A stretch of 64,000 nucleotides of DNA from Nematostella vectensis. Lineage: Eukaryota > Cnidaria > Anthozoa > Actiniaria > Edwardsiidae. The notes below the pieces were generated by a model. The model did no database searches. It had not been told where the DNA came from and was given only the letters and a program-made list of their open reading frames with translations. The stretch lies in the NCBI RefSeq assembly GCF_932526225.1, contig NC_064038.1, forward strand, positions 1,738,001 to 1,802,000, given 5' to 3'. Positions 35,947 to 50,300 of the stretch are shown here, piece after piece; the first letter of the stretch is position 1; every line of letters begins with the position of its first letter. Both the position numbers and the translations under genes were made by a program.

Positions 35947-38900
35947 CTTTGCTTGGGATAGTTTACGATACCAATAGTATTAAAAGTAATTTTCATTACA
36001 ATTCCCTTCAGCAATGCCACGTTAGTCTTTCGTTGCGGGCACTTGACTACTAACGCAGCTACACGGGTTCGATTCCCGCTGATAGCCTATTTTTTTTCTT
36101 TATTTTTTTTTTTAAATATCGATACTTAATTATATTGTTCTTGGTGTGTCATGACATAAAAAGTAGGTATAGGGACATTGTTATGTACTCTCAGCATCTT
36201 TGATGTGCTCATGCTTTGTTTAGGATCCTGCACATATTTTATGCACACAAGAACTAACTAGATTCCTTGGATAACTTGATTAAGTAGATTCTAACATAGA
36301 GCATAGCGCTCGATAGATTGATATACCTTTTTTTCCGAGTATACTGTTTTATTTTTCCTAATTTTCCTTTTTGGAATTTACATTCGGAAAAAAATTATCG
36401 ATTGTAACCTTTTGGAGGTTACACTCGTAAAACAAATTCCCGAATGTAACCCTGAAGCTTTTCCCGAATGTAACCTCCAGTCCGATGGTGACTTTGGTTG
36501 GGATAGTTTACGATACCAATAGTATTAAAAGTAATTTTCATTTCAATTCCCTTCAGCAATGCCACGTTAGTCTTTCGTTGCGGGCACTTGACTACTAACG
36601 CAGCGACCCGGGTTCGATTCCCGCTGATAGCCTATTTTTTTTCTTTTTTTTTTTTTTTTAAATATCGATACTTAATTATACTGTTCTTGGTGTGTCATGA
36701 CATAAAAAGAAGGTATAGGGACATTTTTATGTACTCTCAGCATCTTTGATGTGCTCATGCTTTGTTCAGTATCCTGCACATATTTTATGCACACAAGAAC
36801 TAACTAGATTCCTTGGATAACTTGATTAAGTAGATTCTAACATAGAGCATAGCGCTCGATAGATTGATATACCTTTTTTTCCGAGTATACTGTTTTATTT
36901 TTCCTAATGTTACTTTTTGCAATTTACATTCGGAAAAAAAATTATCGATTGTAACCTTTTGGAGGTTACACTCGTAAAACAAATTCCCGAATGTAACCCT
37001 GAAGCTTTTCCCGAATGTAACCTCCAGTCCGATGGTGACTTTGCTTGGGATAGTTTACGATACCAATAGTATTAAAAGTAATTTTCATTACAATTCCCTT
37101 CAGCAATGCCACGTTAGTCTTTCGTTGCGGGCACTTGACTACTAACGCAGCGACCCGGGTTCGATTCCCGCTGATAGCCTATTTTTTTTTCTTTATTTTT
37201 TTTTTTTAAATATCGATACTTAATTATACTGTTCTTGGTGTGTCATGACATAAAAAGAAGGTATAGGGACATTTTTATGTACTCTCAGCATCTTTGATGT
37301 GCTCATGCTTTGTTCAGGATCCTGTACATATTTTATGCACACAAGAACTAACTAGATTCCTTGGATAACTTGATTAAGTAGATTCTAACATAGAGCATAG
37401 CGCTCGATAGATTGATATACCTTTTTTCCGAGTATACTGTTTTATTTTTCCTAATGTTACTTTTTGGACTTTACATTCGGAAAAACAATTATCGATTGTA
37501 ACCTTTTGGAGGTTACACTCGTAAAACAAATTCCCGAATGTAACCCTGAAGCTTTTCCCGAATGTAACCTCCAGTCCGATTGTGACTTTGGTTGGGATAG
37601 TTTACGATACCAATAGTATTAAAAGTAATTTTCATTTCAATTCCCTTCAGCAATGCCACGTTAGTCTTTCGTTGCGGGCACTTCACTACTAACGCAGCGA
37701 CCCGGGTTCGATTCCCGCTGATAGCCTATTTTTTCTTCTTTCTTTTTTTTTTAAATATCGATACTTAATTATACTGTTCTTGGTGTGTCATGACATAAAA
37801 AGAAGGTATAGGGACATTTTTATGTACTCTCAGCATCTTTGATGTGCTCATGCTTTGTTCTGGATCCTGTACATATTTTATGCACACAAGAACTAACTAG
37901 ATTCCTTGGATAACTTGATTAAGTAGATTCTAACATAGAGCATAGCGCTCGATAGATTGATATACCTTTTTTTCCGAGTATACTGTTTTATTTTTCCTAA
38001 TGTTACTTTTTGGAATTTACATTCGGAAAAAAAATTATCGATTGTAACCTTTTGGAGGTTACACTCGTAAAACAAATTCCCGAATGTAACCCTGAAGCTT
38101 TTCCCGAATGTAACCTCCAGTCCGATGGTGACTTTGCTTGGGATAGTATACGATACCAATAGTATTAAAAGTAATTTTCATTACAATTCCCTTCAGCAAT
38201 GCCACGTTAGTCTTTCGTTGCGGGCACTTGACTACTAACGCAGCGACCCGGGTTCGATTCCCGCTGATAGCCTATTTTTTTTCTTTCTTTTTTTTTTAAA
38301 TATCGATACTTAATTATACTGTTCTTGGTGTGTCATGACATAAAACGAAGGTATAGGGACATTTTTATGTACTCTCAGCATCTTTGATGTGCTCATGCTT
38401 TGTTCAGGATCCTGCACATATTTTATGCACACAAGAACTAACTAGATTCCTTGGATAACTTGATTAAGTAGATTCTAACATAGAGCATAGCGCTCGATAG
38501 ATTGATATACCTTTTTTTCCGAGTATTCTGTTTTACTTTCCTAATGTTACTTTTTGGAATTTACATTCGGAAAAAAAATTATCGATTGTAACCTTTTGGA
38601 GGTTACACTCGTAAAACAAATTCCCGAATGTAACCCTGAAGCTTTCCCCGAATGTAACCTCCAGTCCGATGGTGACTTTGCTTGGGATAGTTTACGATAC
38701 CAATAGTATTAAAAGTAATTTTCATTACAATTCCCTTCAGCAATGCCACGTTAGTCTTTCGTTGCGGGCACTTGACTACTAACGCAGCGACCCGGGTTCG
38801 ATTCCCGCTGATAGCCTATTTTTTTTTCTTTATTTATTTTTTTTTAATCGATACTTAATTATACTGTTCTTGGTGTGTCATGACATAAAAAGAAGGTATA

Positions 38901-41900
38901 GGGACATTTTTATGTACTCTCAGCATCTTTGATGTGCTCATGCTTTGTTCAGGATCCTGTACATATTTTATGCACACAAGAACTAACTAGATTCCTTGGA
39001 TAACTTGATTAAGTAGATTCTAACATAGAGCATAGCGCTCGATAGATTGATATACCTTTTTTTCCGAGTATACTGTTTTATTTTTCCTAATGTTCCTTTT
39101 TGGAATTTACATTCGGAAAAAAAATTATCGATTGTAACCTTTTGGAGGTTACACTCGTAAAACAAATTCCCGAATGTAACCCTGAAGCTTTTCCCGAATG
39201 TAACCTCCAGTCCGATGGTGACTTTGCTTGGGATAGTTTACGATACCAATAGTATTAAAAGTAATTTTCATTACAATTCCCTTCAGCAATGTCACGTTAG
39301 TCTTTCGTTGCGGGCACTTGACTACTAACGCAGCGACCCGGGTTCGATTCCCGCTGATAGCCTATTTTTGTTTCTTTATTTTTTTTTTTAAATATCGATA
39401 CTTAATTATACTGTTCTTGGTGTGTCATGACATAAAAAGAAGGTATAGGGACATTTTTATGTACTCTCAGCATCTTTGATGTGCTCATGCTTTGTTCAGG
39501 ATCCTGAACATATTTTATGCACACAAGAACTAACTAGATTCCTTGGATAACTTGATTAAGTAGATTCTAACATAGAGCATAGCGCTCGATAGATTGATAT
39601 ACCTTTTTTTCCGAGTATACTGTTTTATTTTTCCTAATTTTCCTTTTTGGAATTTACATTCGGAAAAAAATTATCGATTGTAACCTTTTGGAGGTTACAC
39701 TCGTAAAACAAATTCCCGAATGTAACCCTGAAGCTTTTCCCGAATGTAACCTCCAGTCCGATGGTGACTTTGCTTGGGATAGTTTACGATACCAATAGTA
39801 TTAAAAGTAATTTTCATTACAATTCCCTTCAGCAATGCCACGTTAGTCTTTCGTTGCGGGCACTTGACTACTAACGCAGCTACCCGGGTTCGATTCCCGC
39901 TGATAGCCTATTTTTTTTTCTTTATTTTTTTTTTAAATATCGATACTTAATTATACTGTTCTTGGTGTGTCATGACATAAAAAGAAGGTATAGGGACATT
40001 TTTATGTACTCTCAGCATCTTTGATGTGCTCATGCTTTGTTCAGGATCCTGTACATATTTTATGCACACAAGAACTAACTAGATTCCTTGGATAACTTGA
40101 TTAAGTAGATTCTAACATAGAGCATAGCGCTCGATAGATTGATATACCTTTTTTCCGAGTATACTGTTTTATTTTTCCTAATGTTACTTTTTGGAATTTA
40201 CATTCGGAAAAACAATTATCGATTGTAACCTTTTGGAGGTTACACTCGTAAAACAAATTCCCGAATGTAACCCTGAAGCTTTTCCCGAATGTAACCTCCA
40301 GTCCGATGGTGACTTTGGTTGGGATAGTTTACGATACCAATAGTATTAAAAGTAATTTTCATTTCAATTCCCTTCAGCAATGCCACGTTAGTCTTTCGTT
40401 GCGGGCACTTGACTACTAACGCAGCGACCCGGGTTCGATTCCCGCTGATAGCCTATTGTTTCTTCTTTATTTTTTTTTTTTAATATCGATACTTAATTAT
40501 ACTGTTCTTGGTGTGTCATGACATAAAAAGAAGGCATAGGGACATTTTTATGTACTCTCAGCATCTTTGATGTGCTCATGCTTTGTTCAGGATCCTGTAC
40601 ATATTTTATGCACACAAGAACTAACTAGATTCCTTGGATAACTTGATTAAGTAGATTCTAACATAGAGCATAGCGCTCGATAGATTGATATACCTTTTTT
40701 TCCGAGTATACTGTTTTATTTTTCCTAATGTTACTTTTTGGAATTTACATTCGGAAAAAAAAATTATCGATTGTAACCTTTTGGAGGTTACACTCGTAAA
40801 ACAAATTCCCGAATGTAACCCTGAAGCTTTTCCCGAATGTAACCTCCAGTCCGATGGTGACTTTGCTTGGGATAGTTTACGATACCAATAGTATTAAAAG
40901 TAATTTTCATTACAATTCCCTTCAGCAATGCCACGTTAGTCTTTCGTTGCGGGCACTTGACTACTAACGCAGCGACCCGGGTTCGATTCCCGCTGATAGC
41001 CTATTTTTTTTCTTTATTTTTTTTTTAAATATCGATACTTAATTATACTGTTCTTGGTGTGTCATGACATAAAAAGAAGGTATAGGGACATTTTTATGTA
41101 CTCTCAGCATCTTTGATGTGCTCATGCTTTGTTCAGGATCCTGAACATATTTTATGCACACAAGAACTAACTAGATTCCTTGGATAACTTGATTAAGTAG
41201 ATTCTAACATAGAGCATAGCGCTCGATAGATTGATATACCTTTTTTTCCGAGTATACTGTTTTATTTTTCCTAATTTTCCTTTTTGGAATTTACATTCGG
41301 AAAAAAATTATCGATTGTAACCTTTTGGAGGTTACACTCGTAAAACAAATTCCCGAATGTAACCCTGAAGCTTTTCCCGAATGTAACCTCCAGTCCGATG
41401 GTGACTTTGGTTGGGATAGTTTACGATACCAATAGTATTAAAAGTAATTTTCATTTCAATTCCCTTCAGCAATGCCACCTTAGTCTTTCGTTGCGGGCAC
41501 TTGACTACTAACGCAGCGACCCGGGTTCGATTCCCGCTGATAGCCTATTTTTTTTTCTTTATTTTTTTTTTAAATATCGATACTTAATTATACTGTTCTT
41601 GGTGTGTCATGACATAAAAAGAAGGTATTGGGACATTTTTATGTACTCTCAGCATCTTTGATGTGCTCATGCTTTGTTCAGGATCCTGTACATATTTTAT
41701 GCACACAAGAACTAACTAGATTCCTTGGATAACTTGATTAAGTAGATTCTAACATAGAGCATAGCGCTCGATAGATTGATATACCTTTTTTCCGAGTATA
41801 CTGTTTTATTTTTCCTAATGTTACTTTTTGGAATTTACATTCGGAAAAACAATTATCGATTGTAACCTTTTGGAGGTTACACTCGTAAAACAAATTCCCG

Positions 41901-41949
41901 AATGTAACCCTGAAGCTTTTCCCGAATGTAACCTCCAGTCCGATGGTGA
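35947..41949 (+). repeat. Array block VIII (M67-M77)
   Basis: Unit starts: 35947, 36492, 37039, 37586, 38132, 38676, 39222, 39768, 40313, 40861, 41405. M69-M73 repeat the order of variants in M44-M48: AAAAACAATT end; TTCTTCTTTC; AAACGAAGG; TTTATTTATTT; AATGTCACG. M74-M75 parallel M51-M52. M70 has CTTCACTAC and M71 ends with GCTTTCCCC; both tags recur in M108. M68 has lost the BamHI site. Confidence 0.8.
36769..36774 (+). other. BamHI site lost (GTATCC) in M68
   Basis: The second G of GGATCC is T, so the site is absent. Confidence 0.9.
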
Positions 41950-44900
41950 CTTTGGTTGGGATAGTTTACGATACCAATAGTATTAAAAGTAATTTTAATT
42001 TCAATTCCCTTCAGCAATGCCACGTTAGTCTTTCGTTGCGGGCACTTGACTACTAACGCAGCGACCCGGGTTCGATTCCCGCTGATAGCCTATTGTTTCT
42101 TCTTTATTTTTTTTTTAATATCGATACTTAATTATACTGTTCTTGGTGTGTCATGACATAAAAAGGAGGCATAGGGACATTTTTATGTACTCTCAGCATC
42201 TTTGATGTGCTCATGCTTTGTTCAGGATCCTGTACATATTTTATTCACACAAGAACTAACTAGATTCCTTGGATAACTTTATTAAGTAGATTCTAACATA
42301 GAGCATAGCGCTCGATAGATTGATATACCTTTTTTTCCGAGTATACTGTTTTATTTTTCCTAATTTTCCTTTTTGGAATTTACATTCGGAAAAAAATTAT
42401 CGATTGTAACCTTTTGGAGGTTACACTCGTAAAACAAATTCCCGAATGTAACCCTGAAGCTTTTCCCGAATGTAACCTCCAGTCCGATGGTGACTTTGCT
42501 TGGGATAGTTTACGATACCAATAGTATTAAAAGTAATTTTCATTACAATTCCCTTCAGCAATGCCACGTTAGTCTTTTGTTGCGGGCACTTGACTACTAA
42601 CGCAGCTACACGGGTTCGATTCCCGCTGATAGCCTATTTTTTTTCTTTATTGTTTTTTAAATATCGATACTTAATTATACTGTTCTTGGTGTGTCATGAC
42701 ATAAAAAGTAGGTATAGGGACATTGTTATGTACTCTCAGCATCTTTGATGTGCTCATGCTTTGTTTAGGATCCTGCACATATTTTATGCACACAAGAACT
42801 AACTAGATTCCTTGGATAACTTGATTAAGTAGATTCTAACATAGAGCATAGCGCTCGATAGATTGATATACCTTTTTTTCCGAGTATACTGTTTTATTTT
42901 TCCTAATTTTCCTTTTTGGAATTTACATTCGGAAAAAAATTATCGATTGTAACCTTTTGGAGGTTACACTCGTAAAAACAATTCCCGAATGTAACCCTGA
43001 AGCTTTTCCCGAATGTAACCTCCAGTCCGATGGTGACTTTGCTTGGGATAGTTTACGATACCAATAGTATTAAAAGTAATTTTCATTACAATTCCCTTCA
43101 GCAATGCCACGTTAGTCTTTCGTTGCGGGCACTTGACTACTAACGCAGCGACACGGGTTCGATTCCCGCTGATAGCCTATTTTTTTTCTTTATTTTTTTT
43201 TAAATATCGATACTTAATTATACTGTTCTTGGTGTGTCATGACATAAAAAGTAGGTATAGGGACATTGTTATGTACTCTCAGCATCTTTGATGTGCTCAT
43301 GCTTTGTTTAGGATCCTGCACATATTTTATGCACACAAGAACTAACTAGATTCCTTGGATAACTTGATTAAGTAGATTCTAACATAGAGCATAGCGCTCG
43401 ATAGATTGATATACCTTTTTTTCCGAGTATACTGTTTTACTTTCCTAATGTTACTTTTTGGAATTTACATTCGGAAAAAAAATTATCGATTGTAACCTTT
43501 TGGAGGTTACACTCGTAAAACAAATTCCCGAATGTAACCCTGAAGCTTTTCCCGAATGTAACCTCCAGTCCGATGGTGACTTTGCTTGGGATAGTTTACG
43601 ATACCAATAGTATTAAAAGTAATTTTCATTACAATTCCCTTCAGCAATGCCACGTTAGTCTTTCGTTGCGGGCACTTGACTACTAACGCAGCGACCCGGG
43701 TTCGATTCCCGCTGATAGCCTATTTTTTTTTTCTTTATTTTTTTTAAATCGATACTTAATTATACTGTTCTTGGTGTGTCATGACATAAAAAGAAGGTAT
43801 AGGGACATTTTTATGTACTCTCAGCATCTTTGATGTGCTCATGCTTTGTTCAGGATCCTGAACATATTTTATGCACACAAGAACTAACTAGATTCCTTGG
43901 ATAACTTGATTAAGTAGATTCTAACATAGAGCATAGCGCTCGATAGATTGATATACCTTTTTTTCCGAGTATACTGTTTTATTTTTCCTAATTTTCCTTT
44001 TTGGAATTTACATTCGGAAAAAAATTATCGATTGTAACCTTTTGGAGGTTACACTCGTAAAACAAATTCCCGAATGTAACCCTGAAGCTTTTCCCGAATG
44101 TAACCTCCAGTCCGATGGTGACTTTGCTTGGGATAGTTTACGATACCAATAGTATTAAAAGTAATTTTCATTACAATTCCCTTCAGCAATGCCACGTTAG
44201 TCTTTCGTTGCGGGCACTTGACTACTAACGCAGCGACCCGGGTTCGATTCCCGCTGATGGCCTATTTCTTTTTCTTTATTTTTTTTCTAAAATATCGATA
44301 CTTAATTATACTGTTCTTGGTGTGTCATGACATAAAAAGAAGATATAGGGACATTTTTATGTACTCTCAGCATCTTTGATGTGCTCATGCTTTGTTCAGG
44401 ATCCTGTACATATTTTATGCACACAAGAACTAACTAGATTCCTTGGATAACTTGATTAAGTAGATTCTAACATAGAGCATAGCGCTCGATAGATTGATAT
44501 ACCTTTTTTCCGAGTATACTGTTTTATTTTTCCTAATGTTACTTTTTGGAATTTACATTCGGAAAAACAATTATCGATTGTAACCTTTTGGAGGTTACAC
44601 TCGTAAAACAAATTCCCGAATGTAACCCTGAAGCTTTTCCCGAATGTAACCTCCAGTCCGATGGTGACTTTGCTTGGGATAGTATACGATACCAATAGTA
44701 TTAAAAGTAATTTTCATTTCAATTCCCTTCAGCAATGCCACGTTAGTCTTTCGTTGCGGGCACTTGACTACTAACGCAGCGACCCGGGTTCGATTCCCGC
44801 TGATAGCCTATTTTTTCTTCTTTCTTTTTTTTTAAATATCGATACTTAATTATACTGTCCTTGGTGTGTCATGACATAAAAAGAAGGTATAGGGACATTT

Positions 44901-47386
44901 TTATGTACTCTCAGCATCTTTGATGTGCTCATGCTTTGTTCAGGATCCTGTACATTTTTTATGCACACAAGAACTAACTAGATTCCTTGGATAACTTGAT
45001 TAAGTAGATTCTAACATAGAGCATAGCGCTCGATAGATTGATATACCTTTTTTTCCGAGTATACTGTTTTATTTTTCTAATGTTACTTTTTGGAATTTAC
45101 ATTCGGAAAAAAAATTATCGATTGTAACCTTTTGGAGGTTACACTCGTAAAACAAATTCCCGAATGTAACCCTGAAGCTTTTCCCGAATGTAACCTCCAG
45201 TCCGATGGTGACTTTGCTTGGGATAGTATACGATACCAATAGTATTAAAAGTAATTTTCATTACAATTCCCTTCAGCAATGCCACGTTAGTCTTTCGTTG
45301 CGGGCACTTGACTACTAACGCAGCGACCCGGGTTCGATTCCCGCTGATAGCCTATTTTTTTCTTTCTTTTTTTTTTAAATATCGATACTTAATTATACTG
45401 TTCTTGGTGTGTCATGACATAAAACGAAGGTATAGGGACATTTTTATGTACTCTCAGCATCTTTGATGTGCTCATGCTTTGTTCAGGATCCTGCACATAT
45501 TTTATGCACACAAGAACTAACTAGATTCCTTGGATAATTTGATTAAGTAGATTCTAACATAGAGCATAGCGCTCGATAGATTGATATACCTTTTTTTCCG
45601 AGTATACTGTTTTATTTTTCCTAATGTTCCTTTTTGGAATTTACATTCGGAAAAAAAATTATCGATTGTAACCTTTTGGAGGTTACACTCGTAAAAAAAA
45701 TTCCCGAATGTAACCCTGAAGCTTTTCCCGAATGTAACCTCCAGTCCGATGGTGACTTTGCTTGGGATAGTTTACGATACCAATAGTATTAATAGTAATT
45801 TTCATTACAATTCCCTTCAGCAATGTCACGTTAGTCTTTCGTTGCGGGCACTTGACTACTAACGCAGCGACCCGGGTTCGATTCCCGCTGATAGCCTATT
45901 TTTGTTTCTTTATTTTTTTTTTAAATATCGATACTTAATTATACTGTTCTTGGTGTGTCATGACATAAAAAGAAGGTATAGGGACATTTTTATGTACTCT
46001 CAGCATCTTTGATGTGCTCATGCTTTGTTCAGGATCCTGCACATATTTTATGCACACAAGAACTAACTAGATTCCTTGGATAACTTGATTAAGTAGATTC
46101 TAACATAGAGCATAGCGCTCGATAGATTGATATACCTTTTTTTCCAAGTATACTGTTTTATTTTCCTAATGTTACTTTTTGGAATTTACATTCGGAAAAA
46201 AAATTATCGATTGTAACCTTTTGGAGGTTACACTCGTAAAACAAATTTCCGAATGTAACCCTGAAGCTTTTCCCGAATGTAACCTCCAGTCCGATGGTGA
46301 CTTTGCTTGGGATAGTTTACGATACCAATAGTATTAAAAGTAATTTTCATTACAATTCCCTTCAGCAATGCCACGTTAGTCTTTCGTTGCGGGCACTTGA
46401 CTACTAACGCAGCGACCCGGGTTCGATTCCCGCTGATAGCCTATTTTTTTTCTTTCTTTTTTTTTAAATATCGATACTTAATTATACTGTTCTTGGTGTG
46501 TCATGACATAAAAAGAAGGTATAGGGACATTGTTATGTACTCTCAGCATCTTTGATGTGCTCATGCTTTGTTCAGGATCCTGCACATATTTTATGCACAC
46601 AAGAACTAACTAGATTCCTTGGATAACATGATTAAGTAGATTCTAACATAGAGCATAGCGCTCGATAGATTGATATACCTTTTTTTCCGAGTATACTGTT
46701 TTACTTTCCTAATGTTACTTTTTGGAATTTACATTCGGAAAAAAAATTATCGATTGTAACCTTTTGGAGGTTACACTCGTAAAACAAATTCCCGAATGTA
46801 ACCCTGAAGCTTTTCCCGAATGTAACCTCCAGTCCGATGGTGACTTTGGTTGGGATAGTTTACGATACCAATAGTATTAAAAGTAATTTTAATTTCAATT
46901 CCCTTCAGCAATGCCACGTTAGTCTTTCGTTGCGGGCACTTGACTACTAACGCAGCGACCCGTTTTCGATTCCCGCTGATAGCCTATTTTTTTTCTTTAT
47001 TTTTTTTTTAAATATCGATACTTAATTATACTGTTCTTGGTGTGTCATGACATAAAAAGTAGGTATAGGGACATTGTTATGTTCTCTCAGCATCTTTGAT
47101 GTGCTCATGCTTTGTTTAGGATCCTGCACATATTTTATGCACACAAGAACTAACTAGATTCCTTGGATAACTTGATTAAGTAGATTCTAACATAGAGCAT
47201 AGCGCTCGATAGATTGATATACCTTTTTTCCGAGTATACTGTTTTACTTTCCTAATGTTACTTTTTGGAATTTACATTCGGAAAAAAAATTATCGATTGT
47301 AACCTTTTGGAGGTTACACCCGTAAAACAAATTCCCGAATGTAACCCTGAAGCTTTTCCCGAATGTAACCTCCAGTCCGATGGTGA
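41950..47386 (+). repeat. Array block IX (M78-M87)
   Basis: Unit starts: 41950, 42494, 43037, 43580, 44122, 44668, 45212, 45756, 46301, 46844. Tags: AAAAGGAGGCATAGG (M78); GCTACACGG with AAAGTAGG (M79); GACACGGG with AAAGTAGG (M80); short TTTAAATCG and GAACAT (M81); TCTAAAATATCG (M82); GTACATTTTTTATGC (M83); ATAATTTGATT (M84); AATGTCACG (M85); CACCCGTAAAA (M87). Parts recur 10 and 17 units downstream. Confidence 0.83.
46963..46973 (+). promoter_or_regulatory. Damaged B box in M87
   Basis: Both leading G residues of the B box are T (TTTTCGATTCC), so TFIIIC recognition would be expected to be impaired. Its 17-unit-offset relative M104 keeps the normal GG, so the change arose after, or was removed by, the exchange. 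Confidence 0.75.
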
Positions 47387-50300
47387 CTTTGCTTGGGATA
47401 GTTTACGATACCAATAGTATATAAAGTAATTTTCATTACAATTCCCTTCAGCAATGCCACGTTAGTCTTTCGTTGCGGGCACTTGACTACTAACGCAGCG
47501 ACCCGGGTTCGATTCCCGCTGATAGCCTATTGTTTCTTCTTTATTTTTTTTTTTAATATCGATACTTAATTATACTGTTCTTGGTGTGTCATGACATAAA
47601 AAGAAGGCATAGGGACATTTTTATGTACTCTCAGCATCTTTGATGTGCTCATGCTTTGTTCAGGATCCTGTACATATTTTATGCACACAAGAACTAACTA
47701 GATTCCTTGGATAACTTGATTAAGTAGATTCTAACATAGAGCATAGCGCTCGATAGATTGATATACCTTTTTTTCCGAGTATACTGTTTTATTTTTCCTA
47801 ATGTTACTTTTTGGAATTTACATTCGGAAAAAAAAATTATCGATTGTAACCTTTTGGAGGTTACACTCGTAAAACAAATTCCCGAATGTAACCCTGAAGC
47901 TTTTCCCGAATGTAACCTCCAGTCCGATGGTGACTTTGCTTGGGATAGTTTACGATACCAATAGTATTAAAAGTAATTTTCATTACAATTCCCTTCAGCA
48001 ATGCCACGTTAGTCTTTCGTTGCGGGCACTTGACTACTAACGCAGCTACACGGGTTCGATTCCCGCTGATAGCCTATTTTTTTTCTTTATTTTTTTTTTT
48101 TTATATCGATACTTAATTATACTGTTCTTGGTGTGTCATGACATAAAAAGTAGGTATAGGGACATTGTTATGTACTCTCAGCATCTTTGATGTGCTCATG
48201 CTTTGTTTAGGATCCTGCACATATTTTATGCACACAAGAACTAACTAGATTCCTTGGATAACTTGATTAAGTAGATTCTAACATAGAGCATAGCGCTCGA
48301 TAGATTGATATACCTTTTTTTCCGAGTATACTGTTTTATTTTTCCTAATTTTCCTTTTTGGAATTTACATTCGGAAAAAAATTATCGATTGTAACCTTTT
48401 GAAGGTTACACTCGTAAAAAAAATTCCCGAATGTAACCCTGAAGCTTTTCCCGAATGTAACCTCCAGTCCGATGTTGACTTTGCTTGGGATAGTTTACGA
48501 TACCAATAGTATTAAAAGTAATTTTCATTACAATTCCCTTCAGCAATGCCACGTTAGTCTTTCGTTGCGGGCACTTGACTACTAACGCAGCGACACGGGT
48601 TCGATTCCCGCTGATAGCCTATTTTTTTTCTTTATTTTTTTTTAAATATCGATACTTAATTATACTGTTCTTGGTGTGTCATGACATAAAAAGTAGGTAT
48701 AGGGACATTGTTATGTACTCTCAGCATCTTTGATGTGCTCATGCTTTGTTTAGGATCCTGCACATATTTTATGCACACAAGAACTAACTAGATTCCTTGG
48801 ATAACTTGATTAAGTAGATTCTAACATAGAGCATAGCGCTCGATAGATTGATATACCTTTTTTTCCGAGTATACTGTTTTACTTTCCTAATGTTACTTTT
48901 TGGAATTTACATTCGGAAAAAAAATTATCGATTGTAACCTTTTGGAGGTTACACTCGTAAAACAAATTCCCGAATGTAACCCTGAAGCTTTTCCCGAATG
49001 TAACCTCCAGTCCGATGGTGACTTTGCTTGGGATAGTTTACGATACCAATAGTATTAAAAGTAATTTTCATTACAATTCCCTTCAGCAATGCCACGTTAG
49101 TCTTTCGTTGCGGGCACTTTACTACTAACGCAGCGACCCGGGTTCGATTCCCGCTGATAGCCTATTTTTTTTTTCTTTATTTTTTTTAAATCGATACTTA
49201 ATTATACTGTTCTTGGTGTGTCATGACATAAAAAGAAGGTATAGGGACATTTTTATGTACTCTCAGCATCTTTGATGTGCTCATGCTTTGTTCAGGATCC
49301 TGAACATATTTTATGCACACAAGAACTAACTAGATTCCTTGGATAACTTGATTAAGTAGATTCTAACATAGAGCATAGCGCTCGATAGATTGATATACCT
49401 TTTTTTCCGAGTATACTGTTTTATTTTTCCTAATTTTCCTTTTTGGAATTTACATTCGGAAAAAAATTATCGATTGTAACCTTTTGGAGGTTACACTCGT
49501 AAAACAAATTCCCGAATGTAACCCTGAAGCTTTTCCCGAATGTAACCTCCAGTCCGATGGTGACTTTGCTTGGGATAGTTTACGATACCAATAGTATTAA
49601 AAGTAATTTTCATTACAATTCCCTTCAGCAATGCCACGTTAGTCTTTCGTTGCGGGCACTTGACTACTAACGCAGCGACCCGGGTTCGATTCCCGCTGAT
49701 AGCCTATTTTTTTTTCTTTATTTTTTTTTTAAAATATCGATACTTAATTATACTGTTCTTGGTGTGTCATGACATAAAAAGAAGGTATAGGGACATTTTT
49801 ATGTACTCTCAGCATCTTTGATGTGCTCATGCTTTGTTCAGGATCCTGTACATATTTTATGCACACAAGAACTAACTAGATTCCTTGGATAACTTGATTA
49901 AGTAGATTCTAACATAGAGCATAGCACTCGATAGATTGATATACCTTTTTTCCGAGTATACTGTTTTATTTTTCCTAATGTTACTTTTTGGAATTTACAT
50001 TCGGAAAAACAATTATCGATTGTAACCTTTTGGAGGTTACACTCGTAAAACAAATTCCCGAATGTAACCCTGAAGCTTTTCCCGAATGTAACCTCCAGTC
50101 CGATGGTGACTTTGGTTGGGATAGTTTACGATACCAATAGTATTAAAAGTAATTTTCATTTCAATTTCCTTCAGCAATGCCACGTTAGTCTTTCGTTGCG
50201 GGCACTTGACTACTAACGCAGCGACCCGGGTTCGATTCCCGCTGATAGCCTATTTTTTTTTCTTTATTTTTTTTTTAAATATCGATACTTAATTATACTG

